A DNA stretch of 64,000 nt, taken from contig NC_081412.1 of assembly GCF_030272615.1 (NCBI RefSeq), positions 667,867,852 through 667,931,851 on the forward strand. Reading direction: 5' to 3'. Position numbers and translations under genes: made by a program. This document shows, piece by piece, positions 59,601 through 64,000 of the stretch. The notes under the pieces were generated by a model. The model saw nothing but the letters and a program-made list of their open reading frames with translations, searched no databases and had not been told where the DNA came from. Positions within the stretch are counted from its first letter, which is position 1; each line of letters opens with the position of its first letter. This stretch comes from Cryptomeria japonica. Its lineage: Eukaryota > Streptophyta > Pinopsida > Cupressales > Cupressaceae.

Positions 59601-59627
59601 AGACATGGGAAAGGAAAGTGGATACAT
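56619..59627 (-). CDS. Leucine-rich-repeat receptor-like protein (RLP), 1002 residues, intact
   Basis: Single open exon on the minus strand. Signal peptide about residues 1-28 (LLIWIIIQFPFS). LRR N-terminal cap with DERNYLLDFKAGL at 32-44 and cysteines at 59, 60 and 67. Then close to 28 extracellular LRRs of the plant LxxLxLxxNxLxGxIP type, with a non-LRR island at about 760-815 (YSSYELKFVDEVTIW...YEKII). After the last repeats come an acidic segment (ADEDGDADGDVVMD, about 943-956), a transmembrane helix at about 960-982 and a short cytoplasmic tail of about 20 residues. There is no kinase domain, which defines RLPs. Known RLPs sit in the plasma membrane, sense pathogen or developmental signals and act through partner kinases such as SOBIR1. 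Start chosen at the first Met; Met8 is an alternative. A ligand cannot be predicted. Confidence 0.93.
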   Translation of the reverse strand: MYPLSFPMSLGSAFLLIWIIIQFPFSKSCLQDERNYLLDFKAGLNLSSARLSSWRGFNCCEWEGVACEYHTSHVIRLDVSTDQGLDTYDAFTLTEDSSSRELRPSLFNLQHLQHLDLSGINFQGISIPSQLSKLQKLTFLSLSNAGFGGEVPLEMGNMSSLRHLHMSCSNTLNSNKFDVWVRNLRSLEFLVMTRVNLTMASEHWGGALSGLPNLTKIYLYDCELSGNIPDLSNLTRLSHLHIGSNYFPFELSSWFANASSLVSLDLSNCYLYDSIPSNFLARSRMSYLVLDTNFELKGNLSFILGHSSSLVVLSLSECNLGGAFPQSIANFSKLKAINLRYNNLEGSIPSSFSNFLSLESIDLSHNNFEGSIPSSFGNFSSLKYLHISHNRLSGHIPPSLCQLPTLREFVLDHNQLSGTIPDSISNLEVLSLSSNELTGKLSLQLLENLTRLREFHLSENQLLINISPSLVPQFAHLEGLGLGSCNIEGDLPAFLSQQYQLERLDLSDNNIVGNLPSWLWDLPYLQYLNLSNNQLEGCLPQKISNGFHVVDLHSNRLYGSLPALDFASEILDLSDNGFNGSIPAKIDIPVSVSLSGNNLTGQIPSSICFLRYSTGNYGALDLSKNKLIGKIPANIGTCSGLTVLNLAQNVLQGKIPKELGNLIDLHTLNLNGNKLQGIIPSSIANCTHLQVLDLGKNKFEGSIPTWIERLTDLRILSLASNKFANRIPVQLFRMQNLQILDLPGNQLTGSIPPDVSKLYAMVNHSQSFDVPHPVLSGSADAYSSYELKFVDEVTIWIKGRETLYEKIIRADKFIDLSRNKLSGNIPSELGLLAGLISLNISKNNLSGSIPESMGAMDYLESLDLSENKLSGNIPSQLLNLTFLEVLNLSNNMLSGLIPQGKQFSTFEASSFLGNPHLHGPPLENKTLSNRSMGSRENHNNTSADEDGDADGDVVMDQWWAVGLGLSYGVGFALVIAVLCFHIKWRYICFALIDNFIFYLMEQ

Positions 59628-59662
59628 TGCATTCCTATTGTGTAATTTACCATGATCCCCCC

Positions 59663-59690
59663 TATGGGGTATAAATAACTAAAACTTCTA
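59663..59690 (-). promoter_or_regulatory. Possible TATA box upstream of the receptor gene
   Basis: On the minus strand TTATTTATACCCC lies about 40-55 bp before the ATG at 59627. The 5' leader would be very short, so either this is not the TATA box or Met8 is used. A diverged copy of this stretch is kept at 62815-62840. Confidence 0.35.
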
Positions 59691-60029
59691 CTTCAAGCGA
59701 CAAAATCTTTTCCGTCTTTTGCAAGGCATGACTAACTATTGGCTATAAAGTCTTCGTTATACTCCTTTTTATCGAGTTGCGTTAACAAAAGTCTTTTGCA
59801 AGAGATGACTGACTGTTGCCTTGAATGTGAAATCCACTAACAGGTCTTTGGCAACATCACGGCAACTTTTTTTCCACACGTCTGCTGACTTTGTAAGATG
59901 ATAAAAGTCTCATTAGATTATCCCATAAGTATATCGATTTTGTTACAGGACTCGTTAGAATTTTTTTATACAAGTCTAGACAATAATAAGCTTCTAATCT
60001 AGGAGAGAATGAGTTTAATATATTTTAAT

Positions 60030-61140
60030 GAATTAATTTGTTTATCTATTTAGTTTAAAAGAATAAAGTTATTGTGAAAAACAATTTAATAAATAATTTT
60101 TTATATAATTTTAAAAAATAAAAAGAATAATAATACTTTTTATATATTTTAAAGAAGTGGGGAGAGATTACATGTATATAAATATTAGTGGGTTTAATTA
60201 TTATTTCTTTTCTTTTTTGGTTTTAAGAATTTGTTTTTAATTAGTTAAATGAATGTCTTTAAATACTAATACATAACAAATCATTGTACAAATGTGTACT
60301 TAAACTCTCTATAATTATGACGAGGGATTGTGAATCAAAAATTTACCATGATGATATTATTTGGGCGGTTTTTCTTAATAGATAGAGATGGTTAGAGTAG
60401 AAACAAAGAAAAATCCATTTACACTCTATTTTATTTGAAATAATGTAGATATTGTAAGGACATGAAAAGAGTTGGTCATCATATAAACAAATTAAAGTTA
60501 TTTATAATGCAAGTAAACAAAATATTTATAGTGCAATAAAATAGAAGTCTTGAAGGAAATAATTATAATTCATGCAAAGAAAAAGATCAATGGGACTAGG
60601 TGAAGGGCAATGAAAAGCCAAAAGAGGGTCTTATTGGGCACCTTTTCCATTAAATTGAAACCTAAAGTTTGATGAGTAATTCGAGATGCTTATACTTGGA
60701 TTTAGAACACGTGATGAAGATAAAAATTATAGTATGTGGTGTCTAATTTTTAAAATACTATTTATTTTTAAAAACGATATTTAGATTAAGAGGTTTAAAC
60801 ACTAAGCACAAAAAAATGTTTTTTCTTTATGACTAAAATATAACATGGTGTAAGATTGTGCACCCCTTTACTCGTTTTTTCATTAAAGTATTTCTTATAA
60901 ATAATTAAAGTATCTTCAAATGTCTCTTAGTATATTTCTAGAGATTTCACAAACATGTGGATAATATAAGAAGTATGTAATTTTGTAAGTTGCTGGAATA
61001 ATAATAAAAAAAGAGATTTCTCTACTTTTCTTGTTGACATAATCTTTAAGGTGAATTGCTTAAATATTATCATGTGTTTAATTTCCATGCAACATTTGGT
61101 TGTTTAAAATCAAAATTTATATTTCCTTTTCTATATTGAG
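60030..61140. other. AT-rich upstream spacer, no gene seen
   Basis: Poly-A/T-rich with short imperfect repeats. Nothing recognised. Confidence 0.5.
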
Positions 61141-61144
61141 ATAT

Positions 61145-62690
61145 TCAATAATTGATATCAGAGCTAAGGAGAAGTTACAGAAGAAAAATTTACAAAAGTG
61201 AAAAAATCTATGAAACGGAGAAATGAAAGATTCTCAAGCTAGATCTTCAAAACATGGAAGGTACCATTATAATTATCCTAATTCAAAAAGACCACTCAAT
61301 CGCATTAGAGGTAAATTTGAAAGAGAATTAAAAATATTCAATGACGATTGAGATGTTTTGGACAAGGCTAAAATAACTATTATCCTCTCTCTCTAATAAT
61401 TTTGTTAGTGTTGCAATAGAAAATAAAGAAAAAGATATGCGAGATTGATTGTGTGACATGTATTAGAGGGTTTCTAGATAAAATGGACTTTTTCTAATGA
61501 AGAAATTGTTTAATTTAAAGATGAAGTATGGTTGCAATTTTTCAAAATGCGTAAATGAATTTAATACCTTGATTAGCCGATTAATGTTTGTTGATATTAA
61601 TTTTGAAGAAGAAATTAGATCCATCTTTATTTTGTGTTCTCTTCTTAATAGTTTGGAAGGATTGGTTATGAAGAGTGGTAATTTTATATATAGAAGAAAA
61701 GGATTTAATAAAAAGGTTCAGACATATTGAATTTTGATGATGTTTCAACAACTCTTCTCAATGAAGACATGAGAAGAAAACATCAAGGTACCTCATTTAG
61801 AGAGGCATTGGTATTTGGCAATAGTTGGAGATCTAAAGAAAGAGGAAAAAATAACAACAAAAGAATATCTAAATCCAACAAGAGATCCAAATCCAAAGGG
61901 AAAAATATAGGTTGCCAGTTTTGAGGCAAGGAAGGCCACATAAAGAAAAAATGTTGATAATATAAAATGGTGGAAAATAAATCAAAGAAAAATGAGGTAA
62001 ATTCAACATATGAGATAACGAACTAATGCATTAGTTATTTCTATAGGAGAGATTGCAAAAGGTGTGTGGGCTCTAGATTCTAGATATTCTTTTAATGCCA
62101 TGTCATGATGGGAGTATCTTAAAAACTATCAAGAGGACAACTCTATCAAAGTCTATCTTGGTGACAATGAACCTCATGATATAATATGAAAAAGGTTATT
62201 TTTTTATTGAAATTAAAAATTATAAATAGTTGGCTACCCAAGATGTCAAACACATGCCTAAGCTCAAAAAATAATTTAATTTTTGTGGTAGAGCAAGATG
62301 TGTAAGGTTGTAGCATCACTTTTGAGTCAAGCATGTGAAAGGTCGCAAAAGGAGCCTTCGTGAATGCTAAAGGAAACAAATAATGCACTTTGGATGGGTT
62401 AGAGAGTCATGTTGAAGAGGGAGCTATGATGCTAGTTGTAGACATCAACTTAGAGATTCAACCCAACAGGCCTAGTCTTATGAGTAAAAAGGGTCTCAAT
62501 ATTTTCAATCAAATAGGTCAACTTTCAAGCTTGAAATTTGATGATTTGGAGTTCTGTGACCATTATATCTATTGAAAAAGAAGAAGAATCAACTTCTCTA
62601 CCATAGGACATGACAAGAAGACAAGGCCATTAGACCTTGTACACTTAGATGTCTTTGGTCCCATGGAGATTATATAAAGTAACTTCTCTT
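61145..62690 (+). pseudogene. Relic copia retrotransposon, gag to start of integrase
   Basis: TGATATCAGAGCTAAG at about 61152 resembles a tRNA-Met primer site. Downstream are Gag fragments (KKLFNLKMKYGCNFSKCVNEF; NFDDVSTTLLNEDMRRKHQG), a basic Lys/Ser-rich linker, a broken zinc knuckle (GCQF-TGA-GKEGHIKKKC, near 61920), traces of the protease and pre-integrase region, and DLVHLDVFGPMEI (about 62635) from the start of the integrase core. Many stops and shifts; LTRs not found. It ends at about 62690, where the receptor-gene duplicate begins. Confidence 0.75.
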
Positions 62691-62694
62691 ATGT

Positions 62695-63100
62695 AGTAAA
62701 CATGCTATTGAAAATGGAAAATGAAATATTGTCCAAATAAATAAAAATACAAAGCCTACAAACATCTTAAATGAAAGTGGATACATTCCTATTGTACAAT
62801 TTATTTACACTTCTTCCCCCATGAGGTATACATAACTAAACAATGAGACAATACATCTACTTTTGTTGGAAGGCAAAGTGTATCATATGAGAGTGGAAAA
62901 GATCTGATAATTTAACTCTAATGACATCTGTAATGCATGACTAATGGTTGTTTCGCAACAAGACAACTACTTTATAGGTTTCTCATTAGCTTAATCTATA
63001 CACACAAAATAAATAAATAAATAAAATAATAAGATACATTTTTAATGGACCATGGAACTGTATAGAGGAGAATGGGTTTATATATATAATGTTATTATGA
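62695..63100 (-). pseudogene. Decayed duplicate of the receptor gene's 5' end and upstream region
   Basis: Aligns with 59540-60030: AAACATG..TTGAAAATGGAAA..GAA.TATT.TCCAAAT, then GAAAGTGGATACATT, CCTATTGT.CAATTTA, ATACATAACTAAA, GCATGACTAAT.GTTG and AGGAGA.AATGGGTTTA. The coding part covers only the signal-peptide end of the gene and is truncated at 62695 by copia sequence. Not functional. Confidence 0.75.
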
Positions 63101-64000
63101 AGGCCATATTAAAAAAATATTTTTGATAATATATAATTTATTAAGTGAATTTAGTTATATTAAATTGATTTAGATGTTTGTGTATTATTTTTTTCAAAGG
63201 AATTTCGATGAATTTTAGATGAACTTCTAACAAGTTCTAATAAGAATATTTCTTTTCACAATTTTTTTACATTTTAATTTAAAATTCTAATTAAATTTTT
63301 TAATTCAATTGATTTTCATGGGTACTATAAATATTTGACATTGCAATTAACTAATTTAAATGTAAAAAAAAAAAGTCTAATATAAGTTGACTCTAAAAAT
63401 AGCAAAGCATCATCATTAACCCATAGCTAAAATTTAGAGTCAAAAGTGCTAGACACTCGAGCTCAGTGTCCTAATCTTGAGAGTGTACAAACTAATGAAA
63501 AGGTTCAAAAATACAATTCCGTGAGATCTTATAGGCTTGTTTTCCATACTTGCATCCAAAAAGTATTAGACATTGGAGCTAGGTGATTTAGTCTAGGGGT
63601 TTCTACTTATTTAAAATTTGGTATCGTCTATCTCAAACTACTTTACACAAATCTATAAATTTCAATTGTTGAATCTACACCTACACACATGAAAAAGAGG
63701 GGAAAATGTTGTATTGTATAGGAGCTTGCCTAAGTTAAACCTCACATTGGTGTTGCCACCTCAACAATAGCAACAATTGATGAAAAAAATTGCTTTTAAT
63801 ACTAATCCTAAAGATCACAACAATTTTACAAAACTATACTTACTATGGATCAATTACTTATTTACGTCTAGCAAGTTGGTAGGATTGAGTGGTAGGGACT
63901 GATAAAATTATAGAAACTACAATTTCTTTGAGGCATTCTGTCAAAGATGCTTTTATATTTTGTGTACATATCTACTAGGGGAAAGGACCCAGTAGTTGAG
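63101..64000. other. AT-rich end of window, no gene seen
   Basis: No ORF or repeat end. A loosely repeated phrase, AAAAGTNNTAGACA followed by GAGCT, occurs at about 63440 and 63558. Confidence 0.45.

Overview
This is nuclear DNA from a seed plant, most likely a gymnosperm (conifer-like). The plant call rests on plant-lineage Ty1/copia, chromovirus and Tat-like Ty3/gypsy elements, L1-type LINEs carrying RNase H, and a plant receptor-like protein. The gymnosperm call is an inference from heavy nesting of old, decayed elements and large AT-rich spacers. Only one gene looks intact and cellular: the leucine-rich-repeat receptor-like protein at 56619-59627 (minus). Almost everything else is transposable-element sequence. 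I saw no rRNA, tRNA or CRISPR array.

Layout. 1-15.7 kb: an old copia element (here copia-A, plus strand) hosts two insertions of a second copia family (here C2), in opposite orientations. C2 copy 1 (1-4719, minus) sits in copia-A's gag and leaves the window on the left. C2 copy 2 (8439-14454, plus) is structurally complete, with 894-bp LTRs and a GTCTC target duplication, and splits copia-A's 3' LTR. 16-18.3 kb: a decayed Tat-like gypsy. 18.9-21 kb: an antisense remnant resembling the plant mobile domain. 23.5-25.6 kb: an antisense LINE fragment. 26.5-32.6 kb: a chromovirus with both LTRs, inserted beside the gag of a third copia (minus) whose probable 5' LTR lies at 35314-35795.

The most interesting region is 36.5-55.5 kb. 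Two related DNA transposons are nested. Element A (plus) carries a transposase-like gene that is cut by element B at a TTGA duplication. B (37426-51683) has terminal inverted repeats beginning GGGTAWGTGCAC. Removing B and one TTGA restores A's reading frame to match B's own transposase codon for codon across the junction. B carries two genes converging from its ends: an unrecognised multi-exon gene (plus, 37730-40370) and the transposase-like gene (minus, 45104-42307). Each starts just inside an array of short repeats around GTACGCGC. A has a different array, built on TTCGNNCGAA. A LINE has inserted into B's right arm and carries an extra ORF downstream of its RNase H domain. A solo LTR of the copia-A family lies in what looks like an intron of A's transposase gene.

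55.5-64 kb: AT-rich DNA, the intact receptor-like protein gene, a relic copia gag, and at 62.7-63.1 kb a decayed second copy of the receptor gene's 5' end and upstream region.

Limits: coordinates and motif reading were done by eye. Superfamily names for A/B and for the 20-kb remnant are tentative. LTR ends are exact for C2 copy 2 and approximate elsewhere.
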